Source of the DNA: Hyphomicrobiales bacterium
GTDB taxonomy: Bacteria > Pseudomonadota > Alphaproteobacteria > Rhizobiales > Rhizobiaceae
Assembly: GCA_900469345.1 (NCBI GenBank)
Contig: UBWZ01000009.1
Coordinates: 1-64,000 of the forward strand
DNA length: 64,000 nucleotides
Reading direction: 5' to 3'
Made by a program: the position numbers and the translations under genes. Positions 37,868-48,197 of the stretch are shown here, in pieces. Each line of letters begins with the position of its first letter. Position 1 is the first letter of the stretch. The notes under the pieces are model-generated. The model was not told the DNA's origin. It was given only the letters and a program-made list of their open reading frames with translations, and made no database searches.

Positions 37868-39847
37868 TCAGATGCGGCTGGCGCGCGCCTTGGTGGTGGC
37901 CTCGAATGCCTTCATCGTCGCGGCGTCGCGGCCATAGACATCGTCGAAGTACTCGACGCGTCCGTCCTTGTTCGGCCACGCGGTGAAATAGGCCACGTAG
38001 ACGGGGATCTTGGCCGGCACCTTGACCGCGGCATTCTGGCCGGCGGCGATGCGTGCATCGACGTCCTGCTGGGTGGTGCCGAGAACCGCCGCCGCCATCT
38101 TGCGCGGCTCCGCGAGGCGGACGCAGCCGTGGCTGAGCGCCCGCATATCACGCTGGAAGAAGCTCTTGGACGGCGTATCGTGCATGTAGATGGCGTGCGC
38201 ATTCGGGAACAGGATCTTCAGGTCGCCCAGCGCATTGTCGCCCGACGGCGGCTGGCGGACCGAAATGTTCTGGGTCGAGCCATACCAGTTGACGCTGCTG
38301 GACGGCACGGCCTTGCCGTTGACCGCGACCTCGTACCCCATGCGATCGAGATAGCTCGGATCCTGGCGCAGATGCGGCAGCATCTCGTTGACGATGATCG
38401 ACTGCGGCACACCCCAGTAGGGGTTGAACTCGACCGTCTCGATCTCGTCCTGGAAGAAGAAGGTCTGGTGAGCCTTGGCGCCGACGACGACGCGCATCGA
38501 GAACTGCTCGGCGCCGTGGTCGTGGTAGGCGGCGGTAAAGGCCGGCTGGTTGATGAAGACATAGCGCTGGCCGAGATCGTTCGGCAGCCAGCGGGCCTGT
38601 TCCATCGCGACAACCAGCTTGCCGACCTTGTCCTCGGCCCTGTCGCCGACCATCTTGCGCACCGTCGCCGAACCGATGACGCCGTCAGGCTTCAGGCCGA
38701 CCTCGCTCTGGAAGGTCTTGACGACCTCGACGAGCTCGGGCGTGTAATCCTGTGTCTGGGTGTAGGCGGCAAAGGTGGCTGCATGCTTGGTCTTCAGCGC
38801 CTCGGATCCGGAATGCTGGATCGCGGCCATGACGCCGGGCATGTCGGGGCTCGAGGCGCCCGGCTTCAACAACAGTTTTTCCGGCAGGGCGACGCGCGCC
38901 GTTTCGCTGCCCGCCTCGGCGAGCAGGCGGTCGAGTTCGGTCTTGAGCGCCTGGAACTCCTTGCCCTGGGGAACCAGCCCCTGCAGGTAGGCGACCGGAT
39001 CCTGGCCCTGGGCGGCCGGGAGAATCGCGGCAAGATCGACGTCCTTGCGCTTGAAATCGTGGTAGCCCGAGATGCCGTTCGGATCGAGCCGGCCGCGTAC
39101 CATGTCCTGGGCGAAGGCGAGAACCTTTGCCGACATCGCCAGTTCGAACTGCATCAGCGCGCGGTCGTGACCATCGCCCGGCGACGCCGTGACGGCCGGC
39201 GTATCCGTGGCCGGCGCGTCCGTGGCAGGTAGTGCGGGAGCGTCGTCACCAACCTGCGATGCCGATGCGACCTCGGTCGGCGCCTGAACCGGCGCGGTCA
39301 CGCTGGCGGTAGTCAGCGCCGGAGCCTCCAGCACGTAATCGGACGGCTCGAGGCCGAACTGATCGGCATGCTTCAACAGCTCGAGAACGCCGCGCGCCTT
39401 GTCGTTGACGTCACCGGCCGCGACCCAGAGAGGCGTCGTATTGGTGGCGTAGAATGCTTCGAGGGCCGAGGCGATGTCGGGTGTAGCGACAACCCGCGCC
39501 TGTGCGATGAAACGTGCGGCGTCGGTGGCCGAAGCGGAGGCAAATCCGGTGGTCCTGACCGCGCGTCCCGCGGCAGCCTTGTAGGTATAATACTGGGGAC
39601 CGGCGACCTTCGGCAGCGGCTCCGGATCGGCAAGCGCCCGCTCGGTCGGCATGCGGCCGACGTCGACGCCCGGAAGCGCCGACTCGGCGCGGCCACGGCC
39701 CTGGCCGGGTCCGCCGCGGATGAAATCCATCAGGGTCATCGCCTGCGCCGGGGCGGCGGCACCCGCTACAATCGAAATTCCGGACAAGAGGGCCAGCGCA
39801 ATGGAGGCCTTGTTTCTGGGTCTGTGGTGCAATGTCGTCCCCGTCAC
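37868..39847 (-). CDS. Periplasmic L,D-transpeptidase (YcbB type)
   Basis: The protein of about 659 residues has a signal peptide (hydrophobic core LALLSGISIVAG, cleavage after PAQA). A long scaffold domain follows, then a peptidoglycan-binding repeat (FQSEVGLKPDGVIGSATV) and the YkuD catalytic domain, active Cys in SHGCVRLAEP. Such enzymes form 3-3 crosslinks or attach proteins in peptidoglycan, which is prominent in polar-growing Rhizobiales. A low-complexity Ala/Pro/Thr stretch (around 39170-39320) lies in the scaffold. The GTG at 39847 is the likeliest start; upstream in-frame starts lack a ribosome site. Confidence 0.87.
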   Translation of the reverse strand: MTGTTLHHRPRNKASIALALLSGISIVAGAAAPAQAMTLMDFIRGGPGQGRGRAESALPGVDVGRMPTERALADPEPLPKVAGPQYYTYKAAAGRAVRTTGFASASATDAARFIAQARVVATPDIASALEAFYATNTTPLWVAAGDVNDKARGVLELLKHADQFGLEPSDYVLEAPALTTASVTAPVQAPTEVASASQVGDDAPALPATDAPATDTPAVTASPGDGHDRALMQFELAMSAKVLAFAQDMVRGRLDPNGISGYHDFKRKDVDLAAILPAAQGQDPVAYLQGLVPQGKEFQALKTELDRLLAEAGSETARVALPEKLLLKPGASSPDMPGVMAAIQHSGSEALKTKHAATFAAYTQTQDYTPELVEVVKTFQSEVGLKPDGVIGSATVRKMVGDRAEDKVGKLVVAMEQARWLPNDLGQRYVFINQPAFTAAYHDHGAEQFSMRVVVGAKAHQTFFFQDEIETVEFNPYWGVPQSIIVNEMLPHLRQDPSYLDRMGYEVAVNGKAVPSSSVNWYGSTQNISVRQPPSGDNALGDLKILFPNAHAIYMHDTPSKSFFQRDMRALSHGCVRLAEPRKMAAAVLGTTQQDVDARIAAGQNAAVKVPAKIPVYVAYFTAWPNKDGRVEYFDDVYGRDAATMKAFEATTKARASRI

Positions 39848-40224
39848 CTGTATCCGCACTGATTTGCGGCCAACACTTACCACGCCATCTAGTCGATGAC
39901 ATGCGCGATGCAAAGAAGCGCCGATGGGTCGAAAAGCGCGAACGCTCACCGGCCGATGCTTCGAAGCAGCCGGAAGGTTAAGAAACTATTGGTTAAATTT
40001 TTACTGACAGGCAACGATGGTTAACACATTCCTCGCCTGCGACCGCTGCACAATTCTCCCCCTCGTGTCTCAAAAAGCACGCAGCGCCGGCCTTGAAACG
40101 CCGCGCCTGCGGGCTTGCGGACGGATCGCAATCGTATAGTAATGCCGCCGCCGGCCATGCAGGCGGTCACGCCTTGTTGATCTGCCGCTCCGGCTCGAAT
40201 GAGACGCGAACAGAGGCAGCGACC
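39848..40224. other. Divergent intergenic region between the L,D-transpeptidase gene and fumC
   Basis: These 377 bases hold the promoters of both neighbours. The part around 39980-40030 is A/T-rich with a repeated GGTTAA. I see no gene in it. I did not find a convincing promoter pair. Confidence 0.45.
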
Positions 40225-41616
40225 ATGGCAACCACCCGCACCGAATCCGATACGTTTGGCCCGATCGAGGTGGCGAGCGACCGCTACTGGGGCGCGCAGG
40301 CGCAACGCTCGCTCGGCAACTTCAAGATCGGCTGGGAAAAGCAGCCGCTCGCCGTCGTGCGGGCACTCGGCATCGTCAAGCAGGCGGCGGCGCGCGCCAA
40401 CATGCAGCTGGCCGGGCTTGATGCTTCGGTCGGCAAGGCGATCATCGATGCGGCCCAGGAGGTGATCGACGGCAAGCTCGACGATCATTTTCCGCTGGTC
40501 GTCTGGCAGACGGGCTCCGGCACGCAGTCGAACATGAACGCCAACGAGGTGATCTCCAACCGGGCGATCGAAATGCTCGGCGGCGTGATGGGCTCGAAGA
40601 AGCCGGTGCATCCGAACGACCACGTCAACATGAGCCAGTCGTCCAACGACACGTATCCGACAGCCATGCACATTGCCTGCGTCGAGACCATCGTACGGCA
40701 CCTGATCCCCGCGCTGAAGCACCTGCACGCGGCGCTCGACGCCAAGGTGAAGGCGTTTGCCCATATCATCAAGATCGGACGCACCCATACCCAGGACGCG
40801 ACCCCGCTGACGCTCGGCCAGGAATTTTCCGGCTATGCGGCGCAGGTCGCCTCGGCGATCGCCAATATCGAGCTGACGCTGCCGGCCCTCTCCAAACTCG
40901 CCCAGGGCGGCACGGCCGTAGGTACGGGTCTCAACGCGCCGATCGGCTTTGCGGAAAAGGTCGCCGAAGAGATCTCAACGATCACCGGCCTGCCCTTCGT
41001 CACGGCGCCGAACAAGTTCGAGGCGCTCGCCTCGCATGATTCGATGGTGTTTGCGCACGGCGCCATCAACGCGGCGGCGGCGGCCCTGTTCAAGATCGCC
41101 AACGACATCCGCTTCCTCGGCTCCGGCCCCCGCGCCGGTCTCGGCGAGCTGTCGCTGCCGGAGAACGAGCCGGGCTCGTCGATCATGCCGGGCAAGGTCA
41201 ACCCGACCCAGTCGGAAGCCCTCACCCAGGTCTGCGCCCATATCTTCGGAAACCACGCCGCCCTCACCTTCGCCGGCAGCCAGGGTCATTTCGAGCTCAA
41301 CGTCTACAATCCGATGATGGCCTACAACTTCCTGCAGTCCGTGCAGCTTCTCGGCGACGCCGCCGTGTCGTTCACCGACAACTGCGTCGTCGGCATCGAG
41401 GCGCGCGAGGACAATATCCGGCGGGGCGTGGAAAACTCGCTGATGCTGGTGACGGCGCTGAATGGCAAGCTCGGCTACGACATCTGCGCCAAGATCGCCA
41501 AGACGGCCCACAAGAACGGCACGACACTGCGCGAGGAAGCGGTCGGCGGCGGCTATCTCACCAATGAAGAGTTCGACCAGTATGTCCGTCCGGAGAACAT
41601 GATCGGACCGAAGTAA
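40225..41616 (+). CDS. fumC: Class II fumarate hydratase
   Basis: FumC hydrates fumarate to malate in the TCA cycle. The 463-residue length and motifs are normal for iron-free class II fumarase: [28 protein letters not shown] and the superfamily signature [13 protein letters not shown]. The ATG at 40225 has GAGG eight bases upstream. It is a single gene with its own terminator at 41639-41669. Confidence 0.96.
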   Translation: MATTRTESDTFGPIEVASDRYWGAQAQRSLGNFKIGWEKQPLAVVRALGIVKQAAARANMQLAGLDASVGKAIIDAAQEVIDGKLDDHFPLVVWQTGSGTQSNMNANEVISNRAIEMLGGVMGSKKPVHPNDHVNMSQSSNDTYPTAMHIACVETIVRHLIPALKHLHAALDAKVKAFAHIIKIGRTHTQDATPLTLGQEFSGYAAQVASAIANIELTLPALSKLAQGGTAVGTGLNAPIGFAEKVAEEISTITGLPFVTAPNKFEALASHDSMVFAHGAINAAAAALFKIANDIRFLGSGPRAGLGELSLPENEPGSSIMPGKVNPTQSEALTQVCAHIFGNHAALTFAGSQGHFELNVYNPMMAYNFLQSVQLLGDAAVSFTDNCVVGIEAREDNIRRGVENSLMLVTALNGKLGYDICAKIAKTAHKNGTTLREEAVGGGYLTNEEFDQYVRPENMIGPK

Positions 41617-41638
41617 ACTCGGCCGGCTGGCAAACACA

Positions 41639-41669
41639 GGAAGGTCCAAGATCTGCTGGACCTTCCTTT
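41639..41669 (+). terminator. Terminator of fumC
   Basis: A perfect 10-bp stem (41639-41648 with 41657-41666) with an eight-base loop is followed by a short T run, 22 bases after the fumC stop. Confidence 0.8.
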
Positions 41670-41798
41670 CACAGCGCACTATCATACCACAAATTTTACG
41701 AAAATGGCACAACCGCGGCGGCGCCTTGGGCGGACAAGATGCCACATTGCCAAGCTAAGTAATTCTTCTTACGCATAAATCCGCAACTCAACCTTGGC

Positions 41799-41812
41799 AG
41801 GCAGGCCTGCCT
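41799..41812. promoter_or_regulatory. Perfect 14-bp palindrome upstream of the GGDEF gene
   Basis: AGGCAGGCCTGCCT reads the same on both strands and lies about 100 bases before the start of the GGDEF gene. It could bind a dimeric regulator; nothing else supports this. Confidence 0.3.
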
Positions 41813-41913
41813 AGACTTACCATCTGCGTTGCACTCCTTAATTATTTCCCAATATTTTTCATATACTGCTGCATTTTAAGTAAACTCTGGCTGGGCTTGG
41901 TGGGGAGTTGTCG

Positions 41914-42984
41914 ATGACGACGGCGATGGCGCAGAAGGCGCAATCTGGCGATATCGTGGGACAGATCATCTACGCTGTCCGCTCGATGGGCCTCGCGCCT
42001 ATTCCGCGCAACTACCAGCTTTTCTACGAGGCCTATATCGGCTCGAATGCCGAACTGACGCGCGATCTCGCGTCGCTCGGCAGCCGCACCACCCAGGAGG
42101 AACTGGACGAGATCGCCGGCCGCTATCTGGGCAACGGCCACGGAGCGGTGATCGAGAAAGCCCATGACCGGCTGCTGGTCGAGCTCGACTCGCTGCTGAA
42201 GCTGCTGCGCCAGGAACAGGCCTCGCTCGAGAGCTACAACCGTCTGCTCGGCGAGACGGCGATGCGCATCAATTCGAAGACCAATTTCTCGTCGGAGCTG
42301 ATCCGCAACGCCATCGCGCTTCTGACGGAAGCGACCGGCGACACGATGGCGCATGGCGAAAAGACAGTCGGCGGCGTGGCGGAGCGGTCCCACGAGATGG
42401 ACCAGGTGCGTAAGGAGCTCGACGAATACAAGCGCATCGCCAATACCGACTCGCTGACGCGGCTCGCCAACCGGCGCGCCTTCGACGAACGGCTGGCCGC
42501 CATTTTCGACGATCCTGCCGCGCTTCCGGTCACGGCGCTGGTGCTTGCCGACATCGACAACTTCAAGAAGATCAACGACAGCTTTGGACATCCGGTCGGC
42601 GACAAGATCCTTGCGACCGTCGCCTCGGTAATCCGCTCGAATGTGCGCAAGGAGATCTTCGTCGCCCGGACCGGCGGCGAGGAGTTCGCGATCGTCGTGC
42701 AGGGCAATACGGTCGAGGAGGTGATGGTCATCTGCGAGCGGGTGCGCAGGGCGCTGGAAACGCGGATCTTCCGGAACTCGCGCTCCGGGATCAATTACGG
42801 CCCGGTCACCATCTCTCTCGGCTACGCGATGGCCTGCACTGCCGCCGACCCGGGCGAGCTCTACGCCAAGTCCGACAGTGCCCTCTACCATGCCAAGCAC
42901 GGCGGTCGTAACCGGACCGTCTGCTTCGAGGAGAGCATGAGGAAAGATTACGCCAGCAAGAGCTGGCTGATCTACAAGAAGTAG
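41914..42984 (+). CDS. GGDEF-domain diguanylate cyclase
   Basis: The 356-residue protein has a helical N-terminal region of about 190 residues without membrane segments. A GGDEF domain (about residues 195-335) follows, with the active loop RTGGEEFAIV and the NTDSLTRLANRRAFDERL start. It should make cyclic di-GMP in the cytoplasm. The inhibitory RxxD site five residues before GGEEF reads RKEI, so classical product inhibition is probably absent. The ATG at 41914 has GGGAG six bases upstream. The input signal is unknown. Confidence 0.88.
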   Translation: MTTAMAQKAQSGDIVGQIIYAVRSMGLAPIPRNYQLFYEAYIGSNAELTRDLASLGSRTTQEELDEIAGRYLGNGHGAVIEKAHDRLLVELDSLLKLLRQEQASLESYNRLLGETAMRINSKTNFSSELIRNAIALLTEATGDTMAHGEKTVGGVAERSHEMDQVRKELDEYKRIANTDSLTRLANRRAFDERLAAIFDDPAALPVTALVLADIDNFKKINDSFGHPVGDKILATVASVIRSNVRKEIFVARTGGEEFAIVVQGNTVEEVMVICERVRRALETRIFRNSRSGINYGPVTISLGYAMACTAADPGELYAKSDSALYHAKHGGRNRTVCFEESMRKDYASKSWLIYKK

Positions 42985-42993
42985 CGCCGTCCG

Positions 42994-43602
42994 CTACCAC
43001 ATGGTCTTGGCGGCGCGCTGCGGCCATTCGCGGTCGTAGGTCTCGCTGTCGAAATCAGACTTGGCCGATTTCAGCAAGGCGCCGGCGGTCGGCATGCGCT
43101 TCGGATCGACAAACCGGTCCGGGTTCCACAGATCCGACCGCATCAGCGCGCGGGCGCACTGGAAATACACTTCCTCGGTCGTCACCACCGTCACGCTGCG
43201 CGGATGACGGCCATCCATCTCGAAGCTCTCCAGCAATGTCGGATCAACCGAGACAACCGCCTTTCCGTTGACCCGGATGGCCGTGTTCGAGCCCGGAATG
43301 AGAAACATCAGGGCGACGCGCGGATCCCGCACGATGTTGATCAGCGAATCGACCCGGTTGTTGCCGCGCCAGTCGGGCAGGAGCAGCGTGTGGTCGTTCT
43401 CGACCCGCACGACGCCGCCCAGATCGCCGCGCGGCGAGCAATCGAGACCCTCGGGACCGACGGTCGCCAGCGCGACGAAAGGCGCCATCTCGATCATGCT
43501 GCGATACTGCGGCGTCATGGCGACCGTCACCTTGGCAACGGATGCCTCGGACACCCCGTCGTAGATCTCCCGAAGCTGTTCAACCGTCGTAATGATGCTC
43601 AT
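42994..43602 (-). CDS. PPOX-class FMN-binding flavoprotein (MSMEG_1061-like)
   Basis: The 202-residue protein has the pyridoxamine 5'-phosphate oxidase-like split-barrel pattern (APFVALATVGPEGLDCSPRG, LPDWRGNNRVDSLINIV, VALMFLIPG) and the C-terminal YFQCARALMRSDLW. It matches the MSMEG_1061 subfamily of FMN-binding proteins of unknown substrate. It converges on the GGDEF gene. The ATG at 43602 has GGGGG nine bases upstream; the alternative is 43608. Confidence 0.8.
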   Translation of the reverse strand: MSIITTVEQLREIYDGVSEASVAKVTVAMTPQYRSMIEMAPFVALATVGPEGLDCSPRGDLGGVVRVENDHTLLLPDWRGNNRVDSLINIVRDPRVALMFLIPGSNTAIRVNGKAVVSVDPTLLESFEMDGRHPRSVTVVTTEEVYFQCARALMRSDLWNPDRFVDPKRMPTAGALLKSAKSDFDSETYDREWPQRAAKTMW

Positions 43603-43684
43603 GTCCATGTCCCCCAATCTGCGGCGCGCCTAGCGCGCGGATGCGACAGTGGTGTGACAGTCGTTGCCAGACCGCGCAAAGCCA

Positions 43685-44059
43685 TCAGCGCCGCACGCCT
43701 GGCGGATCCCGGGTAAGGCCCTTTTCCGCCAGTTCGCGCTCATAGCCGGCAAACAGCTCCTGTCCCTGTTCGCCCAGTTCGCGCAGGTAGGCCCAGGTGA
43801 AGATGCCGGTGTCGTGGCCGTCGTCGAAGCCTATCCTCACGGCGTAGTTCCCAGTGGGCGTGGCGCTGGCGATGCCCACCAGGCGCTTGCCCGGCACCGT
43901 CACCTTCTGCCCGGGCCCATGGCCCTGGACCTCGGCCGACGGCGACAGGACGCGCATCGTCTCCGCCGGAATAGCAAAGCCTACCCCGTCGTTGAATGTG
44001 ATCGTCAGGCTGCGGCGGTCCTTGGACACCCGCAATTCCGTCGGCCAGAGGTCGCTCAT
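43685..44059 (-). CDS. DUF971-family protein
   Basis: The 124-residue protein is the stand-alone DUF971 domain also found at the N-terminus of gamma-butyrobetaine hydroxylase: WPTELRVSKDRRSLTITFND, FAIPAETMRVLSPSAEVQGHG, and DDGHDTGIFTWAYLRELG. Its role is unknown; it is a frequent small gene in Proteobacteria. The ATG at 44059 has GGGAG eight bases upstream. It is divergent from moaA. Confidence 0.85.
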   Translation of the reverse strand: MSDLWPTELRVSKDRRSLTITFNDGVGFAIPAETMRVLSPSAEVQGHGPGQKVTVPGKRLVGIASATPTGNYAVRIGFDDGHDTGIFTWAYLRELGEQGQELFAGYERELAEKGLTRDPPGVRR

Positions 44060-44242
44060 CGCCAGATCTCCCGTGCGCTCGTCATGCCTCGCAGGATTAG
44101 GATCTGGCGCGGGGGCGGGCAAGCCTTTTGTCGGATATCGCCATCGCGGGCGCCGATCACGCGGGGTTGCTTTTTGCGGGCCCGCCCTCCCCTTGACGGG
44201 CAGCGCCCCAGGACCCATTTTTAAGGTCAAAGGGAGACGCAA

Positions 44243-45292
44243 GTGAACAGTTTTGCAGGACAGGTCGGCGGAGCAATGCCGCTGATCTCGGACAACGGCC
44301 CGATGATCGATCCGTTCGGCCGCGCCGTGACCTATCTGCGCGTCTCGGTGACGGATCGCTGCGATTTCCGCTGCACCTATTGCATGGCCGAAAACATGAC
44401 CTTCCTGCCGAAGAAGGATCTTCTGACGCTGGAAGAGCTCGAGCGGCTCTGTTCCACCTTCATCGACAAGGGTGTTCGCAAGATCCGACTGACCGGCGGC
44501 GAGCCGCTGGTGCGCAAGAACATCATGCATCTGATTTCGGCGCTCGGCGCCAAGGTCAAGGCGGGCCTGCTCGACGAGCTGACGCTGACGACCAACGGTT
44601 CGCAGCTGACGCGCTATGCGGACGAGCTGTTCGCGGCCGGGGTGCGGCGCATCAACGTTTCGCTCGACACGCTCGATCCGCAGAAGTTCAAGGAGATCAC
44701 CCGCTGGGGCGATTTCGGCAAGGTGATGGAAGGGATCGACGCGGCGCAGAAGGCGGGGCTGAAGATCAAGCTCAATGCCGTCGCTCTAAAGGGGTTCAAC
44801 GACCTCGAGATTGCCGGGATGATGCGGTTCGCGCATGGCCGCGACATGGACCTGACTGTCATCGAGACCATGCCGATGGGCGAAATCGACGAGGACCGGA
44901 CCGACCAGTATCTGCCGCTGTCACAGGTGCGCGCCGATCTCGAAAAGCAGTTCACGCTGAACGACATTCCCTACAAGACCGGCGGCCCGGCCCGCTATGT
45001 CGAGGTCAAGGAAACCGGCGGACGCATGGGGTTCATCACGCCCATGACCCATAACTTCTGCGAGAGCTGCAACCGCGTTCGTCTGACCTGCACTGGAACG
45101 CTCTACATGTGCCTTGGCCAAAACGACGCCGCGGATCTGCGCACTGCGCTTCGCGCCTCCGACAGCAACGACTACCTGTCGGCCGCCATTGACGAGGCGA
45201 TCGGCCGCAAGCCGAAGGGGCACGATTTCATCATCGATCGCCAGCACAACAAGCCGGCGGTGGCGCGCCACATGAGCGTCACCGGCGGGTGA
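44243..45292 (+). CDS. moaA: GTP 3',8-cyclase (MoaA)
   Basis: MoaA, a radical SAM enzyme, starts molybdenum cofactor synthesis by turning GTP into the cyclic precursor used by MoaC. The first 4Fe-4S site is C40-x3-C44-x2-C47 ([14 protein letters not shown]), the second is in [14 protein letters not shown] near residue 270. [11 protein letters not shown] is the SAM-binding motif. The 349-residue length is usual. The GTG start at 44243 has AGGGAGA seven bases upstream. It is isolated from mobA and mobB (4 kb away), with a chemoreceptor between them. Confidence 0.96.
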   Translation: MNSFAGQVGGAMPLISDNGPMIDPFGRAVTYLRVSVTDRCDFRCTYCMAENMTFLPKKDLLTLEELERLCSTFIDKGVRKIRLTGGEPLVRKNIMHLISALGAKVKAGLLDELTLTTNGSQLTRYADELFAAGVRRINVSLDTLDPQKFKEITRWGDFGKVMEGIDAAQKAGLKIKLNAVALKGFNDLEIAGMMRFAHGRDMDLTVIETMPMGEIDEDRTDQYLPLSQVRADLEKQFTLNDIPYKTGGPARYVEVKETGGRMGFITPMTHNFCESCNRVRLTCTGTLYMCLGQNDAADLRTALRASDSNDYLSAAIDEAIGRKPKGHDFIIDRQHNKPAVARHMSVTGG

Positions 45293-45312
45293 CCTGACTG
45301 CTGACGACCACC

Positions 45313-45345
45313 AAAAAAAAGCCGCGGCAGAACCGCGGCTTTTTT
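45313..45345. terminator. Bidirectional terminator between moaA and the chemoreceptor gene
   Basis: A GCCGCGG / CCGCGGC stem with A8 on the left and T6 on the right lies between two convergent genes, so it can end both. Confidence 0.9.
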
Positions 45346-45370
45346 GTTTTGTTCGGGGCTCTGGTCCCCG

Positions 45371-47932
45371 TCAGGCCGCGTTGCTGCGGCCGTAGCGGAC
45401 GGGAGTCCGCGATGCGCCGTGCCCGGCCGGCACGCCCTGCCCGGTCCTGAAGCGCTCGATTTTTTCCGAGAGCATCTCGACGCGGCGGCGCAGGCCGTGG
45501 ATTTCGGCGTTGTTTTCCTCGACCATGGCGGCATTTCGCTGGGTGATCAGCTCCACCTCGCTCACCGCTTTCGTGACCTCGTTGATGCCGGTGGACTGCT
45601 CGCCGGTTGCCGCCGAGATGTCGGACACCAGTTTGCGAACGTCGGAGACATGCGCGATGATCTGGCTGAGCGCCTGACCGGTCTCTTCGACCAGGTGGAC
45701 GCCGTTGCTGACCTGGCCCGAGCTTGCGGAGATCAACCCCTTGATCTCGCGTGCGGCAGCAGCGCAGCGCTGAGCGAGTTCGCGAACCTCCTGAGCCACC
45801 ACGGCAAAGCCGCGGCCCGCCTCGCCGGCCCTTGCAGCCTCGACGCCCGCATTGAGCGCCAGAAGGTTGGTCTGGAAGGCAATCTCGTCGATGACGCTGA
45901 TGATCGTGGCGATCTTTTCCGACGAGCGGCTGATCTCGGCCATGGCGCCGACGGCGCGGGCGACAACGTCACCGGAGCGCACCGCGAACTCCTCCGTCTC
46001 GTTGACCGAGATCGAGGTCTGCCGGGCGCTGTCGGCGGTTGTACGGACGATTTCGCTCAGATGCCGCAGGGCGCGCGAGCTCTGCTCGAGAGCCGCCGCC
46101 TGCTGCTCCGTGCGGCGCGCCAGATCGTCGGCCGAGGAGGCCAGGTTGCCGGTGCCGCCGTCGATGTCGGATGCAGCCGAGCGGACGTCGGCGAGCGTCA
46201 GGCGCAGCGTTTCGATCGCCTGGTTGTAGGTATGCGCCATCTCGACGAAATCGGCCGGCAGGTCCTCGTCCATCCGGCGCTCGAGATCGCCTTCCGCGAG
46301 CCGGGCCAGAACCTCGTTGAGCGCCGTCAGCGCCTGGCGCTGTTCGGCGGCGACGCGGGCACGCTCGGCGGCGCGACGGTCGGCCTCGGCGGCGGAGGTT
46401 TCGCGCGCCGAGCTCGCTTCCTGTTCGAGCCGGACATTTTCGAGAGCCGCGTCGCGGAACACGGTGACCGAGCGCACCATGTCGCCGATCTCGTCGGCCC
46501 GTTCGCGACCCTCGATGCTGACGTCGAGTTCGCCGTCGGCGAGCCGTCTCATCACCTCGGTGACGCGGCGCAGCGGTCCGCGCAGGGTTTCGACCAGCAT
46601 CAGGCCGCCGGCGATCGCCAGAAGCGTTCCCACGACCATGGCGATGACCGAGACATTGGCCGAGCGCTCGCTGTCGTGCTTGCCGATTTCCTGGGCCTGT
46701 GCCACGAAATTCTTGAGGCCCGTCATGCCGGCCGTCAGCGTCTCGGTGGCGGACGCGCGGGCGGCGCTCCATTCGCTGCCGATCGCGAGCGTCTTCGTCG
46801 TGCGGTCCACGAGCTCGTCGAGGAGCTTGCCGAGCAGCGGGCCGAAGTCGCGGGTCGTGGCATTGGTGGTGTTGAGCAGCGACACCTTGTTGCTGGCGGC
46901 GCGCAGGCTGTTGATGTCGTTCATGACCACCGACCGGGTATCGGCCGAGGGATTGCCGAGGAAGCGCTCGACGTCGAGCTGCAGCGTGTTGGCCACCTGA
47001 AGCGACATCTCGATCTGCGACAGGAGGTCACGCAGGCTGCCGACATCGCCTTCCATCTGCACGAAGCGCTCGGCGGCGTCGCTGGACTTCTTCGCCACGT
47101 CGGCGGTCAGATCGCCCTGCGGTTTCATGAAGGTGCTGGCAGCGACGCGCAGTGCCTGCGCCTTGTCGGCGAGTGCCGCATCGCCCTTGGCGGAGGCGAG
47201 GAACGCGTCGGTGGCCTGCATCAGCGGCTGCATGACCTTGTGGCCTTCCGACGAGAGCATGCTGTCGATCTTTTCGAATTCGCTTCTCAGCGGCTCTCCG
47301 TAAAGCGTCGCTGCCTTGACGACGGCGTCATCGTTCTCGGCGCCACGAATGGCATTGCGCAGGTTTTCCAGGCGCTTGGCGATCGACTTGTAGGCAAAGG
47401 CTTCGAACAGCAGCTTTTTGGCGAAGCGTTCCTTGGTGTCGAACTGACGCTGGATGACCGTGACCTGCTTGTCGACGCTTGCGGAAGCGTCGCGAACGCC
47501 GTTCAGGACCTTGGCGATCTGCGCGGTATTTTCCCGGTGCTTCTGATCGATCGCCCACAACCCGTCGGTGCCGGCGGTCAGCCTGTCGGCAAGGCCCGCC
47601 ACGACCGCCACACGCTCGCGGTCGCCGTCCGTCACCAGCAGCGCCTCCAGACGTCCGACGCCCTTCTCCTGCGCATCGATGCTCTGGCGCAGCGTTGCGA
47701 GGCTCGCATCGTCCGGTTTTTCGGTGAAGGACTGCAGGGCGGCCTGCAGGTTTTCGAAGTCGCCGATGTTCTCGATCGTCGCCCGCGTCACCGTCATGTG
47801 GCCGTTGAGCGTGTTGGCCGTGAAATAGCCGGCAAGACCGATACCGGCGATCAGGAACACCAAAGGCACGACAAACAGCAGAACCTTGGTGACGATCTTG
47901 CGGCCTTGAAGCAGACGGTCGATGAAAGACAT
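45371..47932 (-). CDS. Methyl-accepting chemotaxis protein
   Basis: The 853-residue chemoreceptor has an N-terminal membrane segment ([21 protein letters not shown]). A long helical sensor region of about 380 residues follows, then a second membrane segment ([20 protein letters not shown], about residue 427), a HAMP domain, a second HAMP-like stretch and the signalling domain. The tip is [21 protein letters not shown]. No C-terminal CheR-docking pentapeptide is seen; the chain ends RSNAA. The ligand is unknown. The ATG at 47932 has GGGAAA close upstream. Confidence 0.93.
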   Translation of the reverse strand: MSFIDRLLQGRKIVTKVLLFVVPLVFLIAGIGLAGYFTANTLNGHMTVTRATIENIGDFENLQAALQSFTEKPDDASLATLRQSIDAQEKGVGRLEALLVTDGDRERVAVVAGLADRLTAGTDGLWAIDQKHRENTAQIAKVLNGVRDASASVDKQVTVIQRQFDTKERFAKKLLFEAFAYKSIAKRLENLRNAIRGAENDDAVVKAATLYGEPLRSEFEKIDSMLSSEGHKVMQPLMQATDAFLASAKGDAALADKAQALRVAASTFMKPQGDLTADVAKKSSDAAERFVQMEGDVGSLRDLLSQIEMSLQVANTLQLDVERFLGNPSADTRSVVMNDINSLRAASNKVSLLNTTNATTRDFGPLLGKLLDELVDRTTKTLAIGSEWSAARASATETLTAGMTGLKNFVAQAQEIGKHDSERSANVSVIAMVVGTLLAIAGGLMLVETLRGPLRRVTEVMRRLADGELDVSIEGRERADEIGDMVRSVTVFRDAALENVRLEQEASSARETSAAEADRRAAERARVAAEQRQALTALNEVLARLAEGDLERRMDEDLPADFVEMAHTYNQAIETLRLTLADVRSAASDIDGGTGNLASSADDLARRTEQQAAALEQSSRALRHLSEIVRTTADSARQTSISVNETEEFAVRSGDVVARAVGAMAEISRSSEKIATIISVIDEIAFQTNLLALNAGVEAARAGEAGRGFAVVAQEVRELAQRCAAAAREIKGLISASSGQVSNGVHLVEETGQALSQIIAHVSDVRKLVSDISAATGEQSTGINEVTKAVSEVELITQRNAAMVEENNAEIHGLRRRVEMLSEKIERFRTGQGVPAGHGASRTPVRYGRSNAA

Positions 47933-48197
47933 GGATTTCCCAATGCAGATCCTGTGCCTTCGTCGCGCAGCGGCATTCACGCAACGATTGGCTGGGCTTC
48001 CTGCATCATGCGGAAGTGATTCCGTCTAAAGTCAGAAATTTCAGTTGAACAAGCGTTAAGGACCGACTGCGACAGGTTGCATTTCTGATTGCGCGCGAAA
48101 AAAAGCGATCCGCCCGTTTGGCGCTCCTTCCCGAGGCGCAAATGCACTGGTCTGCAGTGCCAGCGTGCTCTAATAGACGCGGCAACGGAGGAATCGC

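Larger units (their letters stand above)
41617..41913. other. Intergenic region between fumC and the GGDEF gene
   Basis: It holds the fumC terminator, a 14-bp palindrome at 41799-41812 and an A/T-rich stretch (about 41830-41885) that should contain the promoter of the GGDEF gene. No further gene is seen. Confidence 0.5.

Noticed and set aside
37811..39232. A 473-codon plus-strand frame opposite the L,D-transpeptidase gene
   Set aside because: It is antisense to the catalytic domain with HGCVRL and starts inside a terminator.
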